From assembly GCA_000302695.1 (NCBI GenBank), contig AMFN01000005.1:62001-126000 (forward strand): DNA of 64,000 bases, given 5' to 3'. The stretch comes from Enterobacteriaceae bacterium LSJC7. Its GTDB lineage: Bacteria; Pseudomonadota; Gammaproteobacteria; Enterobacterales; Enterobacteriaceae. The translations under genes were made by a program, and so were the position numbers. Positions 46,804 to 59,654 of the stretch are shown here, piece by piece. The first letter of the stretch is position 1. Each line of letters begins with the position of its first letter. Below the pieces are notes generated by a model. The model searched no databases and was not told the DNA's origin. It saw nothing but the letters and a program-made list of their open reading frames with translations.

Positions 46804-47865
46804 ATGGATGCAGCAGTACATTTTACAGTCGTCAGAAAAAATGCCGCGCAAATCGATATTAGCTTTCCTGCACAACTGAATAACGCCGCACTTTACTGGA
46901 CGCGGGATAATGACGTCGCTACCGCGGCGCGCCATTTGATTACTGACCATGCACAAAGCCCGCTTACCGTGAACGACCCACTGGAAGCCCGCGAGCGAAT
47001 TTATTTTATTCTTGAGCATGGCGCTAAAAAATGGCTGTTTGCGGAAAGGACGCTGCCGGTATGCGGTATGAATAATTTTCGCTGTCTCGGCGGCTACACC
47101 GGAGCAAACGGCAGAACGGTAAAATGGGGCGTATTGTACCGCTCCAACCACTTACACAACCTTAGCCCGCAGGCCAGTCACTACCTTGAGAGCCTGCATA
47201 TTCACAGCATTATCGATTACCGTAGCGCCAATGAAATTGCCAAAAGCCCTAACGATGCTATTAATGCATACCGGACTTTTCACCTTGACGCCACGGCACA
47301 AACCGCAGAGCTGGCCGCCCAGTTTGCCGCTGAGCCAAGCAATGAGGATAAGGCGCTGATTGAAAGCGTGATGCGCGATATCCCGGCGCATCTTATTAAC
47401 GGTGAAGGTGCACAGGTGCTGGAGCAATACCGGCATTTCGTGACCAGCGAAAAATCGAAAACCGCCTTTCGCGCCATGATTCAGGTGCTGCTGGACCCGG
47501 CTAATGCGCCCAACATCCAGCACTGTCGGGGCGGCAAAGACCGAACCGGCTACGGCGTTTTGCTGGTGCTCGCCATGCTGGGGGTGTCTGAGCAGGATAT
47601 TATTGCTGACTATATGCTCACCCAGCAAAACCGGCAGGCGCGCAATAAAGTCAAAATGGCCGCCTACCGGCAGATTACCACCGACGAAAACGTGCTGGAT
47701 TATCTGCATACGCTGATTGAAACGCGGGAGTCGTTTATTATTGAAGCCATCAACGCCATGAAATCACAGTCGGGCAGCGTGGCAAATTATATTAAACAGG
47801 AACTGGGTTTTACGGATGCGGATTTTATCACCATGCAGAATAATTTTCTGACTGCCGTAGAGTAA
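46804..47865 (+). CDS. Tyrosine-phosphatase-like protein in the PTS operon
   Basis: A 353-residue protein with the Cys-X5-Arg phosphatase loop HCRGGKDRTG (C241, R247), of the bacterial tyrosine/dual-specificity type (Y_phosphatase3-like; the N-side motif FRCLGGY...VLYRSNHLHNLS fits). About 85 residues before this form a small beta-rich domain I do not recognise. No signal peptide or membrane segment, so cytoplasmic. GGAG lies 6 nt before ATG 46804, and the gene is 11 bp after EIID, clearly the last gene of the PTS operon. Substrate could be a protein, a phosphosugar or a phosphoinositide-like compound. Confidence 0.82.
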   Translation: MDAAVHFTVVRKNAAQIDISFPAQLNNAALYWTRDNDVATAARHLITDHAQSPLTVNDPLEARERIYFILEHGAKKWLFAERTLPVCGMNNFRCLGGYTGANGRTVKWGVLYRSNHLHNLSPQASHYLESLHIHSIIDYRSANEIAKSPNDAINAYRTFHLDATAQTAELAAQFAAEPSNEDKALIESVMRDIPAHLINGEGAQVLEQYRHFVTSEKSKTAFRAMIQVLLDPANAPNIQHCRGGKDRTGYGVLLVLAMLGVSEQDIIADYMLTQQNRQARNKVKMAAYRQITTDENVLDYLHTLIETRESFIIEAINAMKSQSGSVANYIKQELGFTDADFITMQNNFLTAVE

Positions 47866-47888
47866 TATACGCTAGCGTAAAACAAGCA

Positions 47889-47919
47889 GCCTGGGTCCGG
47901 TGGAATACCGGCCCCAGGC
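47889..47919 (+). terminator. Strong hairpin after the PTS operon, no T tract
   Basis: GCCTGGG and CCGGT pair with ACCGG and CCCAGGC around GGAAT. The stem is strong but is followed by AAGCAGG rather than T residues, so it may protect the mRNA 3' end or pause polymerase rather than terminate it alone. Confidence 0.45.
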
Positions 47920-48081
47920 AAGCAGGACAACCATAAAAGTGCTCAGGCTTTAAGGTTCAGTGCAGCAGGAGCGCCCCTTAATCCCTTCATCGACAATGAA
48001 TTTTTTCAACGGCGAGTGAACGGAATGCCCACTGAACGTTAACCATTCGACATTAGCGTGCGAGCACGTTTATATTCTGCT

Positions 48082-48459
48082 TTACGGCAAGATAATTGAT
48101 TCAAATTTATAAGCGTGGGTAATGTCTGGATAGAACGCTATCTCAGTAATCGGGTGCTGCTCCAATGTATTTTTTCCGAAGGGTTCCGTATACCATTTCT
48201 GGTTTGGAAAGTTCGGGTCTTCGACTTCAGTCATACCATTAGAGGCCATATAAAACAGGCCGTTGGTTAAGTCCTTAAAAGTAAACACATATACATCACT
48301 GTCACGAGGAATCAAACCATTACTGGCAACTTTATAAGGCCTATGCGCACTATATGAGCCGTGTAAACGGACATATTTACCATCAATAGTGTCACCGACT
48401 TCAGCCTTATAAAGGCGGTATACCGTTTCACGCGGCAGATAAAACAATTCGTTTTTCAT
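48082..48459 (-). CDS. Orphan 125-residue protein of unknown function
   Basis: I do not recognise this protein. It is 125 residues, rich in Tyr, Phe and Pro, with no cysteine, signal peptide or membrane segment, so it is probably a small globular cytoplasmic protein. Short beta-like stretches (KYVRLHGSYSAHRPYKVAS, DSDVYVFTFKDLTNGLFYMA) dominate. AGGGA lies 7 nt before the ATG. The gene is more AT-rich than its neighbours, stands alone between the PTS operon and envZ, and has a CTGT-N8-ACAG LexA-type site 48 bp before its start. It may be DNA-damage inducible; its biochemical role is open. Confidence 0.7.
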   Translation of the reverse strand: MKNELFYLPRETVYRLYKAEVGDTIDGKYVRLHGSYSAHRPYKVASNGLIPRDSDVYVFTFKDLTNGLFYMASNGMTEVEDPNFPNQKWYTEPFGKNTLEQHPITEIAFYPDITHAYKFESIILP

Positions 48460-49102
48460 AATATAATCCCTTTTATAATATTTAATTTCTCATGCTCACC
48501 CAGATCACTGTCTGGATATACAGCGTAATCAAGTGGGGATTTTTTAGATATACTTGAAAAGTATTTTTTTGCTATTTAAATCAATACAAATCAACACATT
48601 ATGAATAACCCTGCGGTCCGCACTTATTTAACCAGAAAAAAATAGCCCAAAACATCATTCGCTTTTTTCACATTCGTAAACACAATCACGATATTCACCT
48701 CGCGCTTTCCCGGTAAATGCTTCTTATTACCCGGCAAACCATAACGGAATCTGATCTGTAAAAGACGTTGGGAGATGATAACGCTGAGGAGCAGGTTGTT
48801 TTACCTGAAAAAAATAACGTGCCGAACTAAGGCATCACGAATGACATGCATGACGTAATAGCGAATCTGTACGTATGAAAAGCGCAGGCCAAAACCCGTG
48901 AAATACAAAACGTTGGCAGAAAGAGAACTGAAATACCCAGGTAGTGGAATTAGTGCAGCGCGAGCGCACACTGACTCGTTCACCGCCCGCACGCCCCGTT
49001 TGGCTCGCTTCAGGTGAACTGCGCGCCCACTAAGGCCTGCCTACCGATAAGCCTGAGCGCGCAGAACCGCATCACCCTGTGCAAAAACGCCCCCACAGCC
49101 GT
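48460..49102. other. Non-coding stretch between the orphan gene and envZ
   Basis: 643 bp, replacing the short pckA-envZ spacer of E. coli. The left half (48524-48700) is AT-rich and probably belongs to the orphan gene. A 63-codon minus-strand ORF (48801-48992) has no recognisable product and no convincing ribosome site. I see no tRNA, insertion sequence end or attachment-site duplication. Confidence 0.5.
48508..48523 (-). promoter_or_regulatory. LexA-box-like site before the orphan gene
   Basis: CTGT-CTGGATAT-ACAG (plus strand) has the exact LexA core and spacing; over 20 bp it matches 14 positions of the ideal site. On the minus strand TTGATT lies directly upstream and could be the -35, with a weak AGTGAT 17 bp on. 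One such core is expected by chance in a 64 kb window, so position gives most of the support. Confidence 0.55.
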
Positions 49103-51174
<2,072 letters not shown>

Positions 51175-51281
51175 TGTTGTACTCCCAAAGGTTCGGACTG
51201 TTGTGCTGTGTCCTGCTCAACAAGCGACAGGAGCAGCCTGACTTATTCTAAAAAAGCCCCCGCTCGCCACCAGTTAAATCT

Positions 51282-51310
51282 GGTATAAATTCTAGTCTAA
51301 ATTGTTACAA
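51282..51310 (-). promoter_or_regulatory. Candidate ompR-envZ promoter
   Basis: On the minus strand TTGTAA (51310-51305) and TATACC (51287-51282) are 17 bp apart, with predicted start about 100 nt before the ATG. A half-perfect CRP-like site (TGTGA-TGGAAT-GAGCA, 51349-51334) lies upstream; CRP acts on this operon in E. coli. Confidence 0.5.
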
Positions 51311-51360
51311 AGCATATTTAACAGCAGGTTATCTGCTCATTCCATCACAAATCGCCTGAT

Positions 51361-51394
51361 AAAAAACAAAAAAGGCAGAGGATGACCTCTGCCT
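51361..51394 (-). terminator. Terminator of greB
   Basis: Minus-strand AGGCAGAGG-TCAT-CCTCTGCCT is followed by a long T-rich tract (complement of 51361-51372). It ends greB transcription before the ompR promoter. Confidence 0.9.
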
Positions 51395-51445
51395 GGCGCG
51401 GACGTTGCCTGTGCTGGCGCACCTGGACGCACTTTGCGCCCCCGG

Positions 51446-51928
51446 CTATTCGCCCTTTTCGTACTCAATCGAATTTACAAACCACAGTTTCTCGCCCTCA
51501 GGCGTCGGCACCGTAAACTCTTCATCCACCTGCTTTTTCAGCAGCGCACGCGCCATCGGTGAGTCAATGGAGATATAGTCTTTCTTCTCGCCATAAATCT
51601 CCTCCGGGCCAACGATGCGGAATTTCTTCACATCACCGGCCTCGTTTTCAATCTCCACCCAGGCACCAAAAAATACGCGCCCGTCCTGCTCTGGCGAGTA
51701 ATCAACAATTTTCAGCTCCGGCAGCAGTTTGCGCAAAAAGCGCACCCGGCGGTCAATCTGGCGCAGCAGGCGCTTGTTGTAGGTGTAATCGGCGTTCTCG
51801 GAGCGGTCGCCAAGGCTTGCCGCCCAGGAGACAATCTTTGTGATTTCCGGGCGCTTTTCTTTCCACAGGTGATCGTGCTCCTGCTTGAGTTTGTTATACC
51901 CTTCGCGGGTTATCAGTCGTGTCCCCAT
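51446..51928 (-). CDS. greB: Transcript cleavage factor GreB
   Basis: Rescues backtracked RNA polymerase by promoting RNA cleavage. 160 residues: N-terminal coiled coil ([39 protein letters not shown]) with the acidic tip, and C-terminal FKBP-like domain ([12 protein letters not shown]). The start at 51928 gives the family N-terminus [10 protein letters not shown]; the frame is open upstream. It is on the same strand as ompR and divergent from tex, whereas my recollection of E. coli is greB divergent from ompR. Confidence 0.97.
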   Translation of the reverse strand: MGTRLITREGYNKLKQEHDHLWKEKRPEITKIVSWAASLGDRSENADYTYNKRLLRQIDRRVRFLRKLLPELKIVDYSPEQDGRVFFGAWVEIENEAGDVKKFRIVGPEEIYGEKKDYISIDSPMARALLKKQVDEEFTVPTPEGEKLWFVNSIEYEKGE

Positions 51929-52088
51929 AACGTTCCGGCGCTTGTTGTCTTTGGTAAAACCTAAGGATACCAGCGCCCGCGCCGGAAGTATCCGATTCGC
52001 CGCCAGCGCTGTGGCGCGGCTGGCATTTTTGCCCGTCAATCCGTATAACTGTCCCCTGAAATTTTTACTCTCAGGACGACAACTCGCC

Positions 52089-54422
<2,334 letters not shown>

Positions 54423-54440
54423 GCCTACAGGCACCAAAAA

Positions 54441-54468
54441 AGGCGGGAAATCTTCCCGCCTTTCTCTT
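54441..54468. terminator. Bidirectional terminator between tex and the next gene
   Basis: AGGCGGGAA-ATC-TTCCCGCCT with AAAAAA before and TTCTCTTT after; it serves both converging genes. Confidence 0.88.
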
Positions 54469-54479
54469 TATGCTGCGAA

Positions 54480-54758
54480 TTATTGTTTTTGTACAATCAG
54501 CTCGTGATACACCTCAGGCGTCGGCGCATTGTCGTTTTCGTCGGTTTGCTGAAACACCTGAACAATTTGCCAGCCCTGCGCCGCCAGTTCCGGCAGCGAG
54601 CCTTTAATTTTATCCGTGCAGGTAAACACCGTTTTATTAGTCAGCGTCTGCCCACTGGTGATAGGTTCTGGTTTTGACTGACAGACGTAAGCTTCACCCG
54701 CATTGGCTGCTGCGGTCGCGCAAAACAGTAATGAAGCCAGCGCAATGCGCTTATTCAT
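54480..54758 (-). CDS. Small periplasmic protein of unknown function
   Basis: 92 residues with a clear Sec signal peptide (MNKRIALASLLFCATAAANA, cleavage before GEAYVC). The mature part of about 72 residues has two cysteines (AYVCQSK and VFTCTDK) that could form a disulfide, and ends EVYHELIVQKQ. AGGAG sits 7 nt before ATG 54758. I do not recognise the family. It converges with tex and is not part of feoABC. Confidence 0.78.
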   Translation of the reverse strand: MNKRIALASLLFCATAAANAGEAYVCQSKPEPITSGQTLTNKTVFTCTDKIKGSLPELAAQGWQIVQVFQQTDENDNAPTPEVYHELIVQKQ

Positions 54759-55241
54759 CAGGAATCTCCTTAAATAATGATACGTTCCAGACTGCGCCTG
54801 CCCGCAAGGGCAATATAAAGACGCCGAGGTTATAACCTGGCGCACAGGCTATGGATACGCAGAAAACTCTGCATTTTAACATCAGAAAATTCACGCACCT
54901 ACGCACTTAAGAAATCAATCCACAACCGCGCGTACACACATGGTGTTACCGTAAATCCTGTCGCCCTGGCAGCGTATTTTCGACAATGTGTGATCTGGCA
55001 CCGCCTGCCACCTTCATTTTTATTTACCTGCCAGCAATATAATTAACGTTTAATCATGTTAATTCACCTGGCGCGCGTTATTTTCAGATAAATATAAAAA
55101 CGCGCGCTTTATCACCAATTGATTGTTGATGATAAAAACCATTCTCATTATCATTGTGTGGCTATTTTGTTTTTCGTTGGCTCATTACAGGCAGCAGCAG
55201 ACAGCCTTTTTCTGGCTGATACCAACAACAGGAAGGCTCTC
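54759..55241. other. feo upstream region
   Basis: 483 bp. The right end holds the feo promoter: TTGTTG (55123-55128) and CATTAT (55146-55151) at 17-bp spacing overlap the Fur box. A perfect FNR palindrome is not found. The left part (54780-55080) shows no gene I can support. Confidence 0.5.
55134..55152 (-). promoter_or_regulatory. Fur box of feoABC
   Basis: The minus strand reads GATAATGAG-AATGGTTTTT, matching 14 of 19 positions of the Fur consensus GATAATGAT-AATCATTATC. It overlaps the likely -10, so iron-loaded Fur should repress feo. Confidence 0.75.
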
Positions 55242-55466
55242 ATGCACCTACTTCCCGACAGCGCGTGGAAAATCACCGGTTTTTCCAGCGACATTCGCCC
55301 CGCATACCGACAAAAGCTACTGTCACTGGGCATGCTTCCCGGCTCCTCCTTTCGCGTGGTGCGCATTGCGCCCTTTGGCGACCCAATACATATCGAAACC
55401 CGTCGCGTCAGCCTGGTGCTGCGCAAAAAAGATCTCGCGCTGCTCAGTCTTGAAGCGCTTTCCTGA
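55242..55466 (+). CDS. feoA: Ferrous iron transport protein FeoA
   Basis: Small SH3-like partner of FeoB. 74 residues with [20 protein letters not shown] and [15 protein letters not shown], near-identical to E. coli. ATG at 55242 follows AGGAAGG; the longer frame to 55119 crosses the Fur box and is not real. 38 bp before feoB. Confidence 0.95.
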   Translation: MHLLPDSAWKITGFSSDIRPAYRQKLLSLGMLPGSSFRVVRIAPFGDPIHIETRRVSLVLRKKDLALLSLEALS

Positions 55467-55504
55467 CGCGTCTTCGTCGGCACTCTTAACGCATTACGAT
55501 AATA

Positions 55505-57814
55505 ATGAAAAAGTTAACCATTGGTTTAATTGGCAACCCTAACTGCGGCAAAACCACGCTGTTTAACCAGCTTACCGGCGCGCGCCAGCGCGTGGGCAAC
55601 TGGGCAGGCGTGACGGTGGAGCGCAAAGAGGGGCAATTTGGCACCACAGATAACCAGGTCACGCTCGTTGACCTGCCTGGCACCTATTCACTGACTACCA
55701 TCTCTTCTCAGACTTCGCTGGATGAGCAAATCGCCTGCCATTACATCCTCAGTGGCGAGGCCGACATGCTGATTAACGTGGTTGATGCCTCAAGCCTTGA
55801 GCGCAACCTGTACCTGACGCTACAGCTACTGGAGCTGGGCATCCCCTGCGTGGTGGCGCTCAACATGCTGGATATTGCCGAGAAACAGCAGATTCGTATC
55901 GACGTTGACGCGCTGAGCGCCCGGCTCGGCTGCCCGGTGGTGCCGCTGGTTTCCACCCGCGGGCGCGGCATTGACGGCCTGAAACTCGCCATTGACCGCC
56001 ACCAGGGCAATAAAGAAATTGAGCATGTGCATTATCCACGCCCCCTGCTGGCTCAGGCAGAAACGCTGGCCAACAGCATTCCGGCGACAATGGCCCACCA
56101 CAAGCGGCGCTGGCTGGCACTGCAAATGCTCGAAGGCGACATTTACAGCCAACAGCTTGTCGGTGACGCCACTCGCGCTCTGCTCCCACTGGCACACAAA
56201 GCGCTTGAGCAAAACGGTGACGAACCGGCGCTGCTGATTGCCGATGCGCGCTACCAGAGCATTGCCGCGCTGTGCGACAGCGTCAGTAACAGCCTGACCG
56301 CAGAGCCAAACCGCCTCACGGTGCTGCTTGATAACATTGTGCTCAACCGCGTGCTGGGGCTGCCGGTATTTTTACTGGTGATGTACGTAATGTTTCTGCT
56401 GGCCATTAACATCGGCGGTGCACTCCAGCCTGTTTTCGATGGCGGTTCGGCAGCGCTGTTTATCCACGGTATTCAATGGCTGGGCGCCACGCTGAACGCC
56501 CCTGACTGGCTGACGGTGTTTCTCGCCCAGGGCATTGGCGGCGGTATCAACACCGTGCTGCCGTTAGTGCCGCAAATCGGCATGATGTATCTGTTCCTCT
56601 CTTTCCTTGAAGACTCCGGCTATATGGCGCGTGCCGCGTTTGTTATGGACCGCCTGATGCAGGCGCTAGGCCTGCCGGGTAAATCCTTTGTGCCGCTGAT
56701 TGTAGGCTTTGGCTGCAACGTGCCGTCGGTGATGGGTGCGCGCACCCTCGACGCCCCGCGTGAACGGCTGATGACTATCATGATGGCGCCGTTTATGTCC
56801 TGCGGCGCGCGTCTGGCTATCTTTGCGGTGTTTGCCGCGGCCTTCTTCGGCCAGAACGGTGCGCTGGTGGTGTTCTCGCTGTATCTGCTGGGTATTGTGA
56901 TGGCGATTCTCACCGGTTTGATGCTCAAACATACCCTGATGCGCGGTGAGGCCAGTCCGTTTGTCATGGAACTGCCGGTGTACCACGTCCCGCACCTGAA
57001 AAGCCTGCTGCTGCAAACCTGGCAGCGCCTGAAAGGGTTTGTGCTGCGCGCCGGGAAAGTGATTGTTATCGTCAGCATTTTCATTGGTGCGCTAAACAGC
57101 TTCTCGTTTAGCGGCAAGCCGGTCGACAGCATTAACGACTCGGCGCTGGCTTCGGTCAGCAAGGTGCTCACACCGCTGCTGTATCCCATTGGCGTGCAGG
57201 AAGATAACTGGCAGGCTACGGTGGGGCTTTTTACCGGGGCAATGGCAAAAGAAGTGGTCGTCGGTACGCTCAACACGCTTTATACCGCCGAGGATCTGCA
57301 TGCCGAAACCTTCGATCCGGCCGCCTTTAGCCTGCGTGAAGAACTCAGTGATGCGCTCAGTGAAACCTGGCAGAGCCTGAAAGATACCTTCAGCCTGAGC
57401 GTGCTGGCAAACCCGATCGAGGCCAGCAAAGGCGACGGTGAGATGGCGGGCGGTGCAATGGGCATGATGAGCAGCAAGTTCGGCAGCGATGCCGCAGCTT
57501 ACAGCTATCTGATTTTTGTGCTGCTATATATGCCCTGCATTTCAGTGATGGGCGCGATTGCCCGCGAATCGAGCCGAGGCTGGATGACGTTTTCCATCCT
57601 GTGGGGGCTTAACATCGGCTACTCGCTGGCAGCACTGTGGTATCAGTGCGCGACCTTCAGCGAACACCCGCGCTACAGCCTCATTGTGATTGCTGCGGTA
57701 CTGGCGTTTAACCTTCTGCTGCTGGTTGGCTTGCGCCGCGCGCGCAGCCGGGTGGATGTTAACCTGCTCAGTGCTGGCCGCCCACCTGCCGCCAGCGGCA
57801 GGCACTGTCATTAA
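55505..57814 (+). CDS. feoB: Ferrous iron transporter FeoB
   Basis: Inner-membrane Fe(II) transporter with an N-terminal GTPase. 769 residues: G1 GNPNCGKTTL (10-19), G2/G3 VTVERKEG and DLPGTYSL, G4 LNMLD, then two Gate domains with conserved cysteines (GFGCNVPSVMG; APFMSCGARL) and many membrane segments. The C-terminus is rich in Arg and Ser. Confidence 0.98.
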   Translation: MKKLTIGLIGNPNCGKTTLFNQLTGARQRVGNWAGVTVERKEGQFGTTDNQVTLVDLPGTYSLTTISSQTSLDEQIACHYILSGEADMLINVVDASSLERNLYLTLQLLELGIPCVVALNMLDIAEKQQIRIDVDALSARLGCPVVPLVSTRGRGIDGLKLAIDRHQGNKEIEHVHYPRPLLAQAETLANSIPATMAHHKRRWLALQMLEGDIYSQQLVGDATRALLPLAHKALEQNGDEPALLIADARYQSIAALCDSVSNSLTAEPNRLTVLLDNIVLNRVLGLPVFLLVMYVMFLLAINIGGALQPVFDGGSAALFIHGIQWLGATLNAPDWLTVFLAQGIGGGINTVLPLVPQIGMMYLFLSFLEDSGYMARAAFVMDRLMQALGLPGKSFVPLIVGFGCNVPSVMGARTLDAPRERLMTIMMAPFMSCGARLAIFAVFAAAFFGQNGALVVFSLYLLGIVMAILTGLMLKHTLMRGEASPFVMELPVYHVPHLKSLLLQTWQRLKGFVLRAGKVIVIVSIFIGALNSFSFSGKPVDSINDSALASVSKVLTPLLYPIGVQEDNWQATVGLFTGAMAKEVVVGTLNTLYTAEDLHAETFDPAAFSLREELSDALSETWQSLKDTFSLSVLANPIEASKGDGEMAGGAMGMMSSKFGSDAAAYSYLIFVLLYMPCISVMGAIARESSRGWMTFSILWGLNIGYSLAALWYQCATFSEHPRYSLIVIAAVLAFNLLLLVGLRRARSRVDVNLLSAGRPPAASGRHCH

Positions 57815-57823
57815 GGCGCGGTG

Positions 57824-58102
57824 ATGGCGGGCCTGAAAGAGATACGCGAGGCGCTGGCGCTACATGGGCGCCTGGCGTCACCACAAATTAGCCAACTGCT
57901 GGACCTGCCTCAGCCCCGGGTGGAGGCGCTGCTGGCGCACCTTGAGCATATGGGGCAAGCCGTGCGCGTAGCACCAGACACTGACGACGGCTGCCTTTCC
58001 GGCAGCTGTCGCCGCTGCACTGAGCGCTCGGGCTGTCAGCCCGAGCAGTGGGCGCTGGCCTCTGCGCCTAGTGTGTCCTCGGCGTCTGACGTTAAGCGTT
58101 AA
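57824..58102 (+). CDS. feoC: FeoC, Fe-S winged-helix protein
   Basis: Stabilises FeoB. 92 residues: winged helix ([20 protein letters not shown]) and four cysteines ([15 protein letters not shown]) for an Fe-S cluster; a tail of about 14 residues extends beyond E. coli FeoC (78). ATG at 57824 follows a GTG at 57821 that is also possible. Its stop overlaps the bioH stop by 4 bp, convergent. Confidence 0.92.
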   Translation: MAGLKEIREALALHGRLASPQISQLLDLPQPRVEALLAHLEHMGQAVRVAPDTDDGCLSGSCRRCTERSGCQPEQWALASAPSVSSASDVKR

Positions 58103-58875
58103 GCCTCAACCCGGTCGCGAAACGCAAGCAGTGCGTCGCAAAACGCCTGCGGGTGGGAAACAAACGGCGCGTGGGCGGCCTTGTCAAAAATCAGTGATTC
58201 GCTGTGCGGCCACAGGGCATCAAGCGATGCCACGATTTTGCGCGGCACCAGCCCGTCCAGCCACCCGTACAGGCGTAAAAACGGCACCTGCAACCCACAC
58301 AGCGGCGCGCGTAAATCGACCGACCGGAGGATCTCCAGCCCGCCGTTGAGCACCTCCACCGTTGGCATCGGCTGGTTGAGCACCACGTCTTTGAGCAAAC
58401 GCGCGTCCTGGCGTGCGGTTTCAGTACCGAGCGTCTGAAGCGCCAGGAAACGCTCAACCGTGCGCCTGTAATCTTCACTTAACTGATGCTGAAAACCGGC
58501 CAGCACCTCAGGCTTAATGCCCGGCCAGTCGTCTTTTGCACTAAAACACGGCGATGAAGCGACGGTAATCAGCCCGGCCACACGCTGCGGCGAGGTAAGC
58601 GCAATCTGGCTTGCCACCAGCCCGCCGAGACTCCAGCCAAGCCACAGGGCAGACGCTGGCGCACGTTTAACCACCGCCTCAGCCATGGCTTCCAGCGTCA
58701 TCGCGCCATAGTGCTGGCTACGCCCAAATCCCGGTAAATCCACCAGATGCAGCGTAAACTGCGAGCTAAGCCGGGGCGCAATGCCATTCCACACCTCCGC
58801 GTTCAGCCCCCATCCGTGCAGCAGCACAAGATGACATTTTCCCTCGCCCACGGTCTGCCACCAGAGTTCACTCAT
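58099..58875 (-). CDS. bioH: Pimeloyl-ACP methyl ester carboxylesterase BioH
   Basis: Alpha/beta hydrolase freeing pimeloyl-ACP for biotin synthesis. 258 residues: nucleophile Ser82 in GWSLGG, acid Asp in [10 protein letters not shown] region, His in [11 protein letters not shown]. Divergent from gntX (36 bp apart), convergent with feoC. Confidence 0.97.
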   Translation of the reverse strand: MSELWWQTVGEGKCHLVLLHGWGLNAEVWNGIAPRLSSQFTLHLVDLPGFGRSQHYGAMTLEAMAEAVVKRAPASALWLGWSLGGLVASQIALTSPQRVAGLITVASSPCFSAKDDWPGIKPEVLAGFQHQLSEDYRRTVERFLALQTLGTETARQDARLLKDVVLNQPMPTVEVLNGGLEILRSVDLRAPLCGLQVPFLRLYGWLDGLVPRKIVASLDALWPHSESLIFDKAAHAPFVSHPQAFCDALLAFRDRVEA

Positions 58876-58911
58876 CGGTTATCGTTCTCTTCACAAAGTC
58901 AGGAGGACCGT

Positions 58912-59595
58912 ATGCTAACAATCCCCGCCCTGTGTTGGCTATGTGCAATGCCGCTGGCACTTGCCCGCCACGGCCTGTGTAGTTGCTGTACCCGCGCGCT
59001 GCTAAAAAGCCCGCCCGTTTGCCCGCAGTGCGGGCTACCCTCGATGAACCCGCGCAGCCCGTGCGGGCGCTGCCTGCAACGCCCGCCGCCGTGGCAGCAT
59101 ATGGTCAGCGTTGGCGATTACCGCGCACCGCTGAGTACGCTGTTACACCGCCTGAAATTTGCCAACAGCCCCGCGCTGGCCAGGCCCCTCTCACGCCTGC
59201 TGCTGCTGCGCGTGCTACAGGCCCGGCGCGAGCGTGGTCTGCCGCTGCCGGAGCGGGTGATAAGCATCCCGCTGCACCGCCGCCGCCAGTGGCAGCGCGG
59301 ATTTAACCAGAGTGCGCTGCTCGCCGCGCCGCTTGCCCGCTGGCTCGGCTGCCCGTACGAGCCTGGCGCACTGGTAAGAGTTAACGCCAGCGCCGTACAG
59401 CACAAACTCAGCGCCAGACATCGCGCCCATAACCTGAAAAATGCCTTCCGGCTTGAATTGGCGCTAAAAGGTCGCCATATCGCTATCGTGGACGATGTTG
59501 TTACCACAGGCAGTACCGTGGCCGAAGCCGCACGCCTGCTGCAACGCAGTGGTGCTGCCTCGCTACAGGTCTGGTGCCTGTGCCGCACCTTGTAG
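58912..59595 (+). CDS. gntX: ComF-family phosphoribosyltransferase-like protein GntX
   Basis: Protein of the ComF group, linked to DNA use as nutrient. 227 residues: N-terminal zinc cysteines (CWLC, CSCC, CPQC, CGRC) and a C-terminal PRTase motif [14 protein letters not shown] at 58912 has AGGAGG 5 nt upstream; the frame to 58747 overlaps bioH and is discarded. The E. coli name reflects location near gnt genes. Confidence 0.95.
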   Translation: MLTIPALCWLCAMPLALARHGLCSCCTRALLKSPPVCPQCGLPSMNPRSPCGRCLQRPPPWQHMVSVGDYRAPLSTLLHRLKFANSPALARPLSRLLLLRVLQARRERGLPLPERVISIPLHRRRQWQRGFNQSALLAAPLARWLGCPYEPGALVRVNASAVQHKLSARHRAHNLKNAFRLELALKGRHIAIVDDVVTTGSTVAEAARLLQRSGAASLQVWCLCRTL

Positions 59596-59654
59596 CCCCT
59601 CTGAGATGGGCGTATTATAACCAGGTAAATGAGTCAACTATTAGGTCACAGCTT

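Noticed and set aside
48801-48992. 63-codon minus-strand ORF upstream of the orphan gene
   Set aside because: No ribosome site, no recognisable motif; could be decayed sequence but no parent gene is identifiable.
27957-49102. CRISPR array, integrase or prophage signature in the inserted block
   Set aside because: The only direct repeat is the 7-bp tandem array without spacers, and no integrase, transposase or phage structural gene is seen.
55111-55132. FNR site before feoA
   Set aside because: TTGAT occurs, but the second half-site does not match ATCAA at the proper spacing.
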